Numbered from the stretch's first letter, positions 1 through 8,562 are shown. The stretch: DNA of 45,929 nt from Jiella endophytica (GCF_004519335.1 NZ_SOZD01000015.1:1-45929), one strand, 5' to 3'. Program-made: numbers and translations. The notes: generated by a model from the sequence alone, not told the origin.

Positions 1-19
1 ATTCGACAAATCGATCCAT
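1..19 (-). CDS. Possible 5' end of an unidentified gene running out of the window
   Basis: On the minus strand an ATG at 19-17 is preceded by GGAGG with a six-base spacer and opens MDRFVE before the window ends. The same start occurs in the right copy of the repeat. Too little is visible to name the product. The ribosome binding site and the duplication are the only support. Confidence 0.25.
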
Positions 20-127
20 CTTCGCCTCCACGGGACATCTCCATGGATGCTTCCAGAATCAATCAGAGCCAAAACCGCAAGCCCGATCAGCTTCAAATCA
101 CCGCCGGCCATATGCGATTCGCCTGCC
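2..127. repeat. Left copy of a 126-bp terminal inverted repeat
   Basis: Bases 2-127 are identical to the reverse complement of 45804-45929; the first mismatch is at 128 against 45803. The copy runs to the window edge, so its outer limit is unknown. Reading outward on the minus strand it holds GGAGG, then an ATG at 19-17 opening MDRFVE, so the repeat may carry the start of a small dispersed gene or of a mobile element. On the inner side it abuts a G/C-rich palindromic stretch (about 122-142) that loosely resembles the one at the right end. Either a dispersed repeat at which an assembly was cut, or a real inverted repeat. Confidence 0.93.
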
Positions 128-183
128 TCAAGGGGGGAGATCGATGCGTCGCCGGCATCGCCTCGCAGCCGCATGAGCGACGC

Positions 184-1608
184 TCACTCGCCCTGCGTGC
201 GGCCGGATACGGGCGGCAAGCCGGCTTCCTCCGCACCGAATTCCGGCGTTTTCCGCGCCGCGACGACCCGTTGCGCCCGGCGGCGGCGCCAGGCGCGGCG
301 CAGCGCCCGCCCCCTCACCTTGAGCCAGAAGCCGAGATCCTCGACGGTCTCGACCTGCCCCTCATAGATCTCGGCGAGCGCCGTGCGGAATTCCTGATAG
401 CCGAAGCGCGCCTCGCCCTCGAGGCGACGCGTCACCACCATCCAGGCCGGCGAGATCAACAGCGTGATCGCCGTTACCGCAAGGGCGAGGCGATAGACGT
501 CGCCGCCGATCGCCCGGGAGGCATAGGCCGCGGCCGCCAGCACGAAGGAGAATTCGCCGATCTGCGCCATCGAAAGGCCCGCCTCAACGGCGGTCTTGTG
601 GGAAAGTCCGGCAAAGCGGATCAGCATGACGTTGAGGATGGTCTTTGCCAGCACCACGAAGATCGCCGCGATCAGCACCAGTTGCCAGTTCTCGGCGATA
701 TAGCCGAGATCGATCAGGAGGCCGATCGACAGGAAGAAGACGACGAGCAGGATCGACTGGATCGGCTCGACGACGTGGATCACCGGCGAGCGCAGCGTCG
801 AGGCGCCGACGACGAGGCCGGCGATGAAGGCGCCATAGGCGGGCGACAGGCCGACAAGGCCGGAAATCGAGGCTGCCGCGAAGCAGAAGGCGATCGAGCC
901 GAGGGCGAGGATCTCGACATTGCCCTCGACGGCCGCTGCAAAGGCCGGCTTCAGCTTCGGCCGGCGGCCGAGATACCAGAGCAGCCCGGCCAGCACCGCA
1001 ACGGCCACCGCGATCTTCAGGATGAGGCTTGCCCAGGCGATCTCCTCGCTGCCACCGAGCGAGGTCGAGACCAGCAGCATCGGCACCACGGCGAGATCCT
1101 GGGCGATCAGCACGCCGACGGCGATCCGGCCGGGCTCGCCGCGCAATTCGCCGATCTCCTCCAGCATCTTCATGGCGACGACCGTCGAGGAAAGCGCGAT
1201 GATGAAGCCGAGGATGATCGCCTCGGCATAGGTCGCGTCGGAGATCAGCTTCAGACCGAAGGTGATGACGAGGGCCGCCGCCAGCTGGCCGCCGGCGATT
1301 AGCAGCGCCGGCCGCAGCGTCGCGACGAAGGCCTTCAGCGACAGCTCCATGCCGATGAAGAACAGAAGCAGCAGCACGCCCATCTCGGCCAGCATCGTGA
1401 CGTTCTCGTCGGAGGTCGAGACGAGACCGGCGCCTGAGGGGCCGAGCAGCACGCCGGCGAGGATGAAGCCGACCAGCGGCGGCTGCTTCAGCCGCATCAG
1501 CCCGAGCCCCGCCACGACGGCGACGAGGATGACGAAGGCAACGACGGTGAGGTCGCCGGCATGGCCGGCAGCGGTCTCTTCCACGGCAGCTCCAGACGGG
1601 GCGGGCAT
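184..1608 (-). CDS. Cation:proton antiporter, CPA2 (KefB/RosB-like) family, membrane domain only
   Basis: A 474-residue inner-membrane protein with about twelve hydrophobic segments. It fits the CPA2 Na+/H+ or K+/H+ exchanger fold: early GLGLMRLKQPPLVGFILAGV, then a LLFFIGMELSL stretch and repeated polar breaks in later helices. Such proteins exchange K+ or Na+ for protons. The C-terminal tail (last ~80 residues) is basic and has no TrkA-N/RCK nucleotide-binding domain, unlike KefB/KefC, so glutathione gating is not expected. The frame opens upstream at 1746, but those 46 extra residues are low-complexity Arg/Ser/Pro; the ATG at 1608 fits the family start better, though no strong ribosome binding site precedes it. 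It is divergent from the DUF4112 gene. Ion specificity cannot be read from sequence. Confidence 0.85.
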   Translation of the reverse strand: MPAPSGAAVEETAAGHAGDLTVVAFVILVAVVAGLGLMRLKQPPLVGFILAGVLLGPSGAGLVSTSDENVTMLAEMGVLLLLFFIGMELSLKAFVATLRPALLIAGGQLAAALVITFGLKLISDATYAEAIILGFIIALSSTVVAMKMLEEIGELRGEPGRIAVGVLIAQDLAVVPMLLVSTSLGGSEEIAWASLILKIAVAVAVLAGLLWYLGRRPKLKPAFAAAVEGNVEILALGSIAFCFAAASISGLVGLSPAYGAFIAGLVVGASTLRSPVIHVVEPIQSILLVVFFLSIGLLIDLGYIAENWQLVLIAAIFVVLAKTILNVMLIRFAGLSHKTAVEAGLSMAQIGEFSFVLAAAAYASRAIGGDVYRLALAVTAITLLISPAWMVVTRRLEGEARFGYQEFRTALAEIYEGQVETVEDLGFWLKVRGRALRRAWRRRRAQRVVAARKTPEFGAEEAGLPPVSGRTQGE

Positions 1609-1854
1609 TGGCGATTCGCCATCACAGGCGACAACCTTGGTCGCGGTTTGTCGAGACCGGCGGCGGAATGATTTTTTGCGGCGTGCTGTCGAGGGCGATG
1701 CTCGCGGCAAGTCGCCGGGCCCGACGGAAAAACTTGCCCGCGGCACCGATCGTCAGACGCGCCGGATCCTTTTACCCGCGAAATTGCTTCACCATATGAA
1801 GTCTCAAGACGTTACGCCTCGTGACGGCCAGGTGAAGGAGGAGATAGTCAAGAC

Positions 1855-2301
1855 ATGAGCGCAACCTACGCCCATGCGGATGCTTTCAGGGAAGTCGATC
1901 ACATTCGCCGCCTGCGGCGCGTGGCGCGGGTCGCGCGGCTGATGGATACGGCCATCCGCATCCCCGGCACCGGCATCAGTTTCGGTGGTGATTCGATCGT
2001 CGGCCTCGTTCCCGGCATCGGCGATGCCGCGACGGCGGCGGTATCGCTGTGGATCGTCAACGAAGCGCGGCGCCTCGGCATGCCGGCCCACAAGCTCGCC
2101 AAGATGCTGGCGAATGTCGGCGTGGACGTCTTCGGCGGCGCCGTCCCGCTGGTCGGCGACATTTTCGACGTGTTCTTCAAGGCCAATCGCCGCAACCTCG
2201 CGATGATCCTCGATCATTTCGGCGAGGACGGCCTCATCGACGATCGGGGCGACATCCACGAGATGAAGGACATCACGCCGAAGCGGAAGGCAGCGCGGTA
2301 G
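1855..2301 (+). CDS. DUF4112 domain protein
   Basis: This 148-residue protein matches the DUF4112 pattern: a basic N-terminus (HIRRLRRVARVARLMD), then IPGTGISFGGDSIVGLVPGIGD, and a second hydrophobic segment with GGAVPLVGDIFDVFFKANRRN. Two glycine-rich hydrophobic hairpins suggest membrane association. No biochemical function is established for the family. The start is well supported by AGGAGGA about 15 bases upstream of the ATG. It stands alone, divergent from the antiporter and convergent with the decarboxylase, with only three bases between the two stop codons. Confidence 0.88.
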   Translation: MSATYAHADAFREVDHIRRLRRVARVARLMDTAIRIPGTGISFGGDSIVGLVPGIGDAATAAVSLWIVNEARRLGMPAHKLAKMLANVGVDVFGGAVPLVGDIFDVFFKANRRNLAMILDHFGEDGLIDDRGDIHEMKDITPKRKAAR

Positions 2302-2304
2302 GCC

Positions 2305-3561
2305 TCAATCCGCCATCGTCTCGAGGCTGGCATAGCCCTCGGCCGCGTCGCCTTCGTCGAAGGGCGTCGTCACCTCGACGAAGGTGTCCGGATAAAAGCC
2401 GTTGAACCGCGTGCGCAGCGACAGCGAATAGGCGCCGATATGGCCGATCTCGATCCAGTCGCCGGTGTCGACGGTCTCCGGCAGCCAGAACGGCCGCGAC
2501 AGGATGTCGACGGAATCGCAGGTGGCGCCGCAGACCTTGAAGGCGCCGATCTTCGACGGATCGCCATTGCGGTTCACCCGCGCCGGATCGGGAATGAAGC
2601 GTGCCGGCAGGGTGATCTTGCCGGTCCATGAATCCGACAGCGACGCCCAGATGCCGTCGTTGATGTAGAGCCTGCGGCCCTTGCGCAGGAGCACCCTGAC
2701 GATCAGCGAGAAGGCCCTTGCGACGATCACCCGGCCGGGTTCGGCGACGAGCGGCAGATCGCCGAAGCCCCACTCGCCGATATCCGAGCGCAGCCGCGTC
2801 ATGATTTCGGCAAAGCCCGGCATCTCCTTCTTCTTGCGCCGCGGGTCGTGGCCGTATTCGGCCGGAAAGCCGCCGCCGACATCGAGCCCGGCAAGCGGCA
2901 CGTCGGCGCGGTTGCGCACCCAGTCGGCGGAGGCGAGCGCCCGCTCGTAGGTGTCCGGATCCTCGATCTGCGAGCCGACATGGAAGCAGAGGCCGACCTT
3001 GAATCCGATCTTGTGGCAGCGCTGCAGAAGTTCGACCGCATGGGCGGGCGCCGCACCGAACTTCTTCGACAATTCGTAGGCCGCGTGGCCCTTGGTCTGA
3101 ATGCGGACGAACAGCGTCACCGTGCCCGGATCGATGTCGAGCGCCCGGACGATCCTCAAGATCTTCGCCACCTCGTCCTCGTGGTCGAGGGACAGCACGC
3201 GGATGCCATAGGTCTCGAGCGCCAGGCGGATGTCGGACTGGGCTTTTACCGGATGCATGTAGAGCATCTCGGCGTCGGGCCGGGCTTCCTTGACCGCGGC
3301 GAATTCCCCCGGCGAAGCGACGTCGAAGGTCGAGATACCCGCCTGCGCAAGGGTCTTCAGCACCATCGGCTCGCCATTGGTCTTCACCGCATAGGCCGTG
3401 CCGCCGGGAAAGGCCGAGACGAAGGCCTGCGCATCCCCGGCCAGAACGGCCGGCCGGAAGCAATAGACCGGCACGTCGGGGCGAAGGGTCAGGGCGGCGT
3501 CCTTCGCCGTCGGAAAGCTCTGCAATTCCGCGTCTCCCGCTGTTCTTGCGCGGCAGAACAT
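2305..3561 (-). CDS. Fold type III PLP-dependent decarboxylase, ornithine/lysine decarboxylase-like
   Basis: This 418-residue enzyme has the alanine racemase-like barrel and C-terminal beta domain of eukaryotic-type ornithine decarboxylases. Visible residues are the PLP lysine K60 in AVKTN, HVGSQ at 194-198, the glycine loop GGG at 229-231, the phosphate-binding EPGR at 274-277, the catalytic cysteine C348 in CGATCDS (usual form GPTCDS), and Y378 in IGAYS. All key residues for decarboxylation of ornithine or lysine to putrescine or cadaverine are present. The first ~25 residues look non-conserved, so the true start may lie slightly downstream. It is divergent from an amidase. A homospermidine synthase gene at 38777, which uses putrescine, makes ornithine the likelier substrate; that is inference. 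Confidence 0.9.
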   Translation of the reverse strand: MFCRARTAGDAELQSFPTAKDAALTLRPDVPVYCFRPAVLAGDAQAFVSAFPGGTAYAVKTNGEPMVLKTLAQAGISTFDVASPGEFAAVKEARPDAEMLYMHPVKAQSDIRLALETYGIRVLSLDHEDEVAKILRIVRALDIDPGTVTLFVRIQTKGHAAYELSKKFGAAPAHAVELLQRCHKIGFKVGLCFHVGSQIEDPDTYERALASADWVRNRADVPLAGLDVGGGFPAEYGHDPRRKKKEMPGFAEIMTRLRSDIGEWGFGDLPLVAEPGRVIVARAFSLIVRVLLRKGRRLYINDGIWASLSDSWTGKITLPARFIPDPARVNRNGDPSKIGAFKVCGATCDSVDILSRPFWLPETVDTGDWIEIGHIGAYSLSLRTRFNGFYPDTFVEVTTPFDEGDAAEGYASLETMAD

Positions 3562-3698
3562 GGTGCGCCGGGCGCGAAGGTCGAACCCTCGCCTCGTCAG
3601 CCGGGCTGACCGTTTCCGCTTGCCGGGGCAAAGCCGATGCGGCTACCCATGGATCGCAGCCTCGACCCCGCGCCTTCCGCAGCCAAGGACATCTTTTC

Positions 3699-4979
3699 AT
3701 GCTCGACCGCCACCCGATCGCCGCCGCGTCGCTGAGAGACATCGTCGCCGCCGTATCCTCCGGGCGCTCGACGCCGGAGAGGGAGATCGCCGCGGCGAAG
3801 GAGCGGGTGGCGGCGGCGGACGGCGAGATCGGCGCCTTCCTGCGGCTCGCACCGGAGGCGAGCCTTGCGGCGGCGAGCGCCGCGAGCGGCCCGCTCGCCG
3901 GCGTCACCATCGGCGTCAAGGACATCTACGACACGCGGGACATGGCGACCGAACACGGCTCGCCGGTCTATCGCGGCTACCGGCCGGTGGCCGACGCCGC
4001 GCTGGTCTCGATGGCACGGCTCGCCGGGGCGGCCATCCTCGGCAAGACGACGACCACCGAATTTGCCAGCCTCGACCCGACCCCGACGCGCAACCCGCGC
4101 AATCTCTCCCATACGCCGGGCGGTTCGTCCTCCGGCTCGGCAGCCGCGGTCGCGGCCGGCATGGTGCCGCTCGCCTTCGGCTCGCAGACCGGCGGCTCGG
4201 TGATCCGTCCGGCCTCGTTCTGCGGCGTCGCCGGCTACAAGCCGAGCTTTCGGCTGTTGCCGACGGTCGGCATGAAGACGTTTTCCTATACGCTCGACAC
4301 CGCCGGGCTCTTCGCCGCAACAGCCGGCGACCTTGCTGTCGCGGCGAAAGCGATCACCGGGCGGGACCTTGCGGCCCCGGTCCCCGCGGATGCGGCCGGG
4401 CTCACCGTCGGGCTCTACCGGTCCAGCGTCGACTTCGAGGTGCGCCCGGAGATGCTCGCCGCCGTCGAGGAGGCCGCACGGCTGATGGAGGGCGCCGGCG
4501 CCCGCATCGTCGAACTGGAGGAGCCCGCCGCCCTCGCCGAGGCCCGCGCCTCGCACGGCATCGTCCAGGGCTTCGAGGCGGTGATGGCGCTGTCGGACGA
4601 ATATCGCAATCACCACGACGAGATCGGCCCGATGGTGGCAGCGATCCTCGACGACGCGGCAAGGCTCGAGCCGGCCGCCTATGACGCCGCCCGCCGCGCC
4701 GCCAGGGTCGGCCGCAAGGCGGCTTCGGCGCTGTTCGAGAGCGTCGATGTCATCCTCGCTCCCTCGGCGCTCGGCGCGGCACCCGTGACGCTCGCCTCGA
4801 CCGGCGACGCGATGATGAACAAGCTGTGGACACTGACCGGCAACCCAGTCGTCAACGTCCCGGGTTTTGCCGGTGAAGAAGGATTGCCGCTCGGTGTCTC
4901 GGTGATTGCACGGTTCGGCCGCGACGCGCGGGCCCTCGCCATCGCCGCCCTGCTCCAAAATCTCGTAACGCCCCAATAA
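3699..4979 (+). CDS. Amidase (amidase signature family)
   Basis: A 426-residue amidase with the Ser-cisSer-Lys triad visible: K74 in GVKDIYDT, S143 in the GGSSSGS loop and nucleophile S167 in TGGSVIRP. The Ser-Ser spacing of 24 is standard. It hydrolyses a carboxamide to acid and ammonia; the natural substrate cannot be told. No signal peptide, so cytoplasmic. The frame is open from 3546, but AAGGA eight bases before the ATG at 3699 and the absence of conserved sequence upstream decide the start. It is transcribed away from the decarboxylase with a 137-bp gap, and is not linked to the second amidase at 22520, whose sequence is clearly different. Confidence 0.9.
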   Translation: MLDRHPIAAASLRDIVAAVSSGRSTPEREIAAAKERVAAADGEIGAFLRLAPEASLAAASAASGPLAGVTIGVKDIYDTRDMATEHGSPVYRGYRPVADAALVSMARLAGAAILGKTTTTEFASLDPTPTRNPRNLSHTPGGSSSGSAAAVAAGMVPLAFGSQTGGSVIRPASFCGVAGYKPSFRLLPTVGMKTFSYTLDTAGLFAATAGDLAVAAKAITGRDLAAPVPADAAGLTVGLYRSSVDFEVRPEMLAAVEEAARLMEGAGARIVELEEPAALAEARASHGIVQGFEAVMALSDEYRNHHDEIGPMVAAILDDAARLEPAAYDAARRAARVGRKAASALFESVDVILAPSALGAAPVTLASTGDAMMNKLWTLTGNPVVNVPGFAGEEGLPLGVSVIARFGRDARALAIAALLQNLVTPQ

Positions 4980-5207
4980 TTTCTGGTTCTTGATGAATTG
5001 TCAGCGGTTTCGATCGGTGCTTCCTGTGCCAGATCGAGACCGCGGCCAGAAGAAATATTGTTGCGACTTCGCGGTTGCATCGCCTGTTATTCAGGCAATT
5101 CGGCACGCGGGCGGGCATTCGTGCCGCGCTGCAGCAACGATTGTGCTTGATGGCACGACGCCTTTCGCTAACCTGTCACAATCGATGCAACAGGGAGCCT
5201 GGAGCCT

Positions 5208-5294
5208 ATGCAACTCACGCGTCCTCTCAACCTCATCATGGCCTGTGCAGCGTTTGCCTTCGTTGCAGCCCTGGTGGCCGGCTATCTGCCCTGA
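5208..5294 (+). CDS. Putative 28-residue single-span membrane peptide
   Basis: An ATG preceded by GGAGCC opens a 28-codon frame whose product begins MQLTRPLNLIMACA and ends VALVAGYLP-like: a short basic head, then about 20 hydrophobic residues (Ala, Val, Phe, Leu) and a Tyr-Leu-Pro end. It would be a one-pass membrane microprotein. It sits in an otherwise empty 525-bp gap between the amidase and metF. A possible promoter CTTGAT-16-CTAACC lies about 50 bases upstream. No homologue is recognised; the composition and ribosome binding site support it, but a gene this short can arise by chance. Confidence 0.4.
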   Translation: MQLTRPLNLIMACAAFAFVAALVAGYLP

Positions 5295-5406
5295 GACCGC
5301 GCAAATGCATTGGACCGGGTGATGGAACTCGCGGTCGTCGCGTCAGAATGCGACAGGAAGTGACATCGCCCGCAAACGGTTCTTGAAGACGGGACCGGGA
5401 GGATAC

Positions 5407-5437
5407 GCAAAAGGCCGGGGGAGACCCGGCCTTTTGC
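5407..5437. terminator. Bidirectional hairpin terminator after metF
   Basis: A perfect 13-bp stem (GCAAAAGGCCGGG with its complement) and a five-base loop. Because the stem ends in A4 and T4 it can stop transcription in both directions. It lies 67 bases past the metF stop on the minus strand, and 113 bases past the 28-residue peptide gene on the plus strand. Confidence 0.85.
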
Positions 5438-5504
5438 TTGTCTGTGGTCGCGAGGCGCCGCCCGCTCTTTCGAATAGGCGCGACAGCGCTGGCGGCAGCG
5501 CCGC

Positions 5505-6416
5505 TCAGGCGGCTGCGGCGGGCGCGGCATCGCTCTGCGGCGCGGCGGCGCGCAGGCCGAGGATGTGGCAGATCGAATAGACGAGATCGGCCCGGTTCAT
5601 CGTGTAGAAGTGGAAGTCCGAGAAGCCCCGCTTGGTCAGATCGAGGACCTGGTCGGCACAGAAGGCGGCGGCGACATGCGAGCGGGTCTGCTCGTCGGTC
5701 TCGAGCCCCTCGAAGCGCGCCGCAAGCCAGGCTGGAATGCTGGCGCCGGTGGCGCCGGCAAAGCGGGCGATCTTGGTGAAATCATGGATCGGCGCGATAC
5801 CCGGGACGATGGGAATGTAGATTCCCGCCCTGCGGACGCGCTCGACATAGCGCTCGAAGACGTCGTTGTCGAAGAAGAACTGGGTGATGGCGCGGGTGGC
5901 GCCATTGTCGACCTTGCGCTTCAGAAGGTCGATGTCGGTGGCGAAATCCGGGCTCTCGGGATGCTTTTCCGGATAGGCCGAGACGGAAATCTCGAAATCG
6001 TCGATGGCCTTCAGGCCGGCGACCAGCTCGACCGCGTTGCGATAGCCGTCGGGCCGGGCGACATACTCGCCGCCGACGCCCGCCTGGCTGTCGCCGCGCA
6101 GCGCCACGAAATGCTTTACCCCGGTGTCGCGATACTGGCGGACCACCTCGTCCACCTCATCGCGGGAAGCATCGACGCAGGTCAGATGCGCCGCCGGAAC
6201 GAGGCTGGTCTCCTTGAGCATCCGCTCGATGGTGTGGTGAGTGCGCTCGCGGGTGGAGCCACCGGCACCATAGGTCACCGACACGAAGGTCGGCTGCATG
6301 GGCGCGAGTCGCTCGATCGAGCGCCACAGCGTCTCCTCCATCTTCTCGGTCTTCGGCGGGAAGAATTCGAACGAGACCCCGATGCCCGAATTCGACAGGG
6401 CGTTGATCTGGCTCAT
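5505..6416 (-). CDS. metF: 5,10-methylenetetrahydrofolate reductase
   Basis: This 303-residue protein reduces methylene-THF to methyl-THF for methionine synthesis, using FAD and NAD(P)H in the cytoplasm. It has the family's opening FEFFPPK motif (catalytic Glu at 17), the VSVTYGAGGSTRERT segment, ALRGDSQ, and the QFFFDNDVF and GIAPIHDF motifs. Length is normal for bacterial MetF (about 290-310). The last ten residues are Ala/Pro-rich and probably disordered. It begins 12 bases after the upstream ArsR-methyltransferase gene on the same strand, so the two form an operon, and it is followed by a strong hairpin terminator. Confidence 0.96.
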   Translation of the reverse strand: MSQINALSNSGIGVSFEFFPPKTEKMEETLWRSIERLAPMQPTFVSVTYGAGGSTRERTHHTIERMLKETSLVPAAHLTCVDASRDEVDEVVRQYRDTGVKHFVALRGDSQAGVGGEYVARPDGYRNAVELVAGLKAIDDFEISVSAYPEKHPESPDFATDIDLLKRKVDNGATRAITQFFFDNDVFERYVERVRRAGIYIPIVPGIAPIHDFTKIARFAGATGASIPAWLAARFEGLETDEQTRSHVAAAFCADQVLDLTKRGFSDFHFYTMNRADLVYSICHILGLRAAAPQSDAAPAAAA

Positions 6417-6428
6417 GGCGGTGTTTCC

Positions 6429-7451
6429 TCAGCTGGTCATGGTATCGTGTGACGCCTCGGCGACGAGGACGCGCTGGTCCTCGGCGACGAGCATGGTGAC
6501 GGTCAGTTCGCCGGCCTCCCCGGCCTTCGACTTCAGATGGACGAGCGAGCGGACCTCGAGCCCCGCCGCCTCGACATAGGAGGTCAGCGACGGGTCCGAG
6601 AAGCCGAGCCGCAGATGGGCGTATTCGCTTCTCAAGAATTCCAGCTCGTGCGGCGCAAAATCGATGATGACCAGCCGCCCGCCCGGGCTGAGAGCCGCCG
6701 CGGCCTCGCGCACGGCCCGGGCCGGATCGTCGAGATAATGCAGCACCTGATGGATGAGCACGAGGTCGAAGCCTCCCCGCTCGACCGGCAGATGATAGAC
6801 GCTGCCGAGCCTGACGAGGGCGTTGGTCACCTTCGCCTCGTCGAGCTTGGCTCTTGCGACCGCCAGCATCTCCCGCGAAGAGTCGATCCCCACCGCCTTG
6901 ACGCAGCGCGGGGCGAGCACCTCCAGCATCCGTCCGGTCCCGGTGCCGACATCGAGGAGCGTGTCGAAGCGGCGGCGGCCGAGCGCCTCGGCGAGCGCCG
7001 CCTCGACCTCGGCGTCGGAGACGTGCAGCGAGCGGATGCGGTCCCACTCCTCGGCATTGCGGGCGAAATAGTCGGCCGCCCGCGCGGCGCGCCTGGTGCG
7101 GACCTCTTCGAGGCGCTCGGCATCGCGGCTGAGCACCGGATCCTGCGGGTCGACCCAGCCGACCAGGGCGCGCATCACCGGCAGCGCCACCGGGTCGTCC
7201 GATGCCCGGAAGAACGCCCAGGAGCCCTCCTGGTAGCGGGCAATCAGCCCGGCCTCGGCGAGAAGCTTCAGATGGCGGGAAATCCGCGGCTGCGACTGGC
7301 CGAGAATCGTCGTAAGCTCGCTGACGGTCAGGTCGGCCGCCGCGAGGAGCACGAGGAGCCTCAGGCGCGTCGGTTCGGCGGCTGCGCGAAGCAGCTCGAC
7401 GAAGCTCTCGAAGGGAAACTTGCTGACGTCCAACATGGCAAACTCAATCAC
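6429..7451 (-). CDS. ArsR-family regulator fused to a SAM-dependent methyltransferase domain
   Basis: A 340-residue fusion. Residues ~10-90 form a winged helix of ArsR type (PTRLRLLVLLAAADLTVSEL, then QPRISRHLKLLAEAGLI as recognition helix). Residues ~140-300 form a class I methyltransferase with motif I LDVGTGTGRMLE, followed by GIDSSREML and LVLIHQVLHYLDD. The pairing with metF is a recurrent alphaproteobacterial arrangement and suggests a sensor of S-adenosylmethionine or S-adenosylhomocysteine controlling methionine-cycle genes; whether the domain still transfers methyl groups is unknown. The frame starts at GTG 7451, with an in-frame ATG at 7436 as alternative. An operator-like palindrome abuts the start, consistent with autoregulation. 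Confidence 0.92.
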   Translation of the reverse strand: MIEFAMLDVSKFPFESFVELLRAAAEPTRLRLLVLLAAADLTVSELTTILGQSQPRISRHLKLLAEAGLIARYQEGSWAFFRASDDPVALPVMRALVGWVDPQDPVLSRDAERLEEVRTRRAARAADYFARNAEEWDRIRSLHVSDAEVEAALAEALGRRRFDTLLDVGTGTGRMLEVLAPRCVKAVGIDSSREMLAVARAKLDEAKVTNALVRLGSVYHLPVERGGFDLVLIHQVLHYLDDPARAVREAAAALSPGGRLVIIDFAPHELEFLRSEYAHLRLGFSDPSLTSYVEAAGLEVRSLVHLKSKAGEAGELTVTMLVAEDQRVLVAEASHDTMTS

Positions 7452-7473
7452 GATATAAAGATATGTTTATGTC
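7452..7473. promoter_or_regulatory. Operator-like palindrome upstream of the ArsR-methyltransferase/metF operon
   Basis: A 22-bp imperfect palindrome with half sites GATATAAA and TTTATGTC around GATATG; 18 of 22 positions are symmetric. It is A/T-rich against a G/C-rich background and touches the GTG start of the regulator gene. Position and symmetry fit a self-repressing ArsR dimer site. No binding data are implied. Confidence 0.6.
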
Positions 7474-7563
7474 AGGTCGCCAGATTTTGCAAGGCAAATT
7501 CGCCGTCCCCGTCACTCAATTCGTCGGCTGGCGTTTCAGCACCGTCGGCATGGGCGACGCGGC

Positions 7564-8112
7564 ATGGGCGAAAGGCTGCGGCTCCTGCCGCAGCGACACC
7601 GGCCAGGGAGCAATGTCCTGACCTCTCCCCTTTCGCGGCCGCCCCGCTCTGGAGAACAGAGCTTTTCCGGCCCCCTGCCCGGCCATGACGATGCCGGCCT
7701 CGTCTTCATCGGGCGGTTCCGCTCGGCCTTTTCGACGCGCGACGACTGTCCGAAGAACCGGCGCGCCGCCCTCGAGGCCGGATCGCCGGGCCGGCTCGAG
7801 GTCGACCGGCCCTGGCGCGAGGCGCTCGAAGGTCTGAACGCAGGCGACCACATCTTCTGCCTCAGCTGGCTGCATGGCGCGGCCCGCGATCTCGCCCTGC
7901 AGAAGCCGCGTCACGCCGAGACGGCCCGCGGCACCTTCTCGCTGCGCTCGCCGGTCCGGCCCAATCCGATCGGGCTGCATCTAGCCCGCATCGAATCCCT
8001 CGATGTCGAGGCGGGCATCGTGCTCCTCGACGCGATCGATGTCGTCGACGGAACACCGCTCCTCGACATCAAGCCCTATTTCGCTTCGGTCGACCGGCCG
8101 GAGGAAGGCTGA
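7564..8112 (+). CDS. trmO: tRNA (N6-threonylcarbamoyladenosine(37)-N6)-methyltransferase TrmO-like
   Basis: The 182-residue product carries the TrmO (TsaA/YaeB) beta-barrel domain from about residue 46: LVFIGRFRSAF, DDCPKN, then SLRSPVRPNPIGLHLARI and DAIDVVDGTPLLDIKPY. These are the conserved SAM and substrate segments of the family, which methylates t6A37 in some tRNAs. The first ~45 residues (Pro/Arg/Ser-rich) are unlike the short leaders usual for this family, and no in-frame ATG follows the one at 7564. Either the protein has an unusual N-terminus or a non-ATG start is used. It is followed nine bases later by the DUF2293 gene. Confidence 0.82.
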   Translation: MGERLRLLPQRHRPGSNVLTSPLSRPPRSGEQSFSGPLPGHDDAGLVFIGRFRSAFSTRDDCPKNRRAALEAGSPGRLEVDRPWREALEGLNAGDHIFCLSWLHGAARDLALQKPRHAETARGTFSLRSPVRPNPIGLHLARIESLDVEAGIVLLDAIDVVDGTPLLDIKPYFASVDRPEEG

Positions 8113-8121
8113 GCGGCAGGG

Positions 8122-8508
8122 ATGGCGACGGAACGGCAGAGACGCATCGCCCGGGCGGTGACGGCGGCGATCCCGCGGGCCCCTTTTCTCGACGCCGAGG
8201 CGATCCGGGAGGCGGCGCGCTCGCGGCACATGCGCAGCCTGGCGCCGGAAGCCGCCGTCTGGCTCGCCGCCATCGCCCGCATCCGCCACGAATACACCGA
8301 CTACGACGTGCTGATGGACGACGGCTACGACCGCGACGCCGCCCGCTTCTTCGTCATCGACGAGATCAACGCCGTGCTCGATCGCTGGGGCGCCCGCCGC
8401 CGGCTCGATCCCGACGTACCGGAGGCCGAGCTTGCGCATGGACCGGTGTCCGGCACCGATGACGAGGATGACGGGGACATCGAAGGGAGTGCCGGTTTCG
8501 GCGAATGA
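8122..8508 (+). CDS. DUF2293 domain protein
   Basis: A 128-residue protein with the DUF2293 core RHEYTDYDVLMDDGYDRD and AARFFVIDEINAVLDRWG, preceded by a basic helical head. Function is unknown. The acidic C-terminus (TDDEDDGDIE) looks disordered. It starts nine bases after trmO with CAGGG upstream, so the two are probably cotranscribed. That pairing suggests, but does not show, a link to RNA metabolism. Confidence 0.88.
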   Translation: MATERQRRIARAVTAAIPRAPFLDAEAIREAARSRHMRSLAPEAAVWLAAIARIRHEYTDYDVLMDDGYDRDAARFFVIDEINAVLDRWGARRRLDPDVPEAELAHGPVSGTDDEDDGDIEGSAGFGE

Positions 8509-8562
8509 ACTCGGTCGCGGCCGGTTCGCCTCCCGGTAAGAGAACAAGGGCCGACGGCGCTG

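Noticed and set aside
43-1302. 419-codon plus-strand frame antisense to the antiporter
   Set aside because: Shadow composition; only its first residues are shared with the right terminal repeat, which is explained by the inverted repeat.
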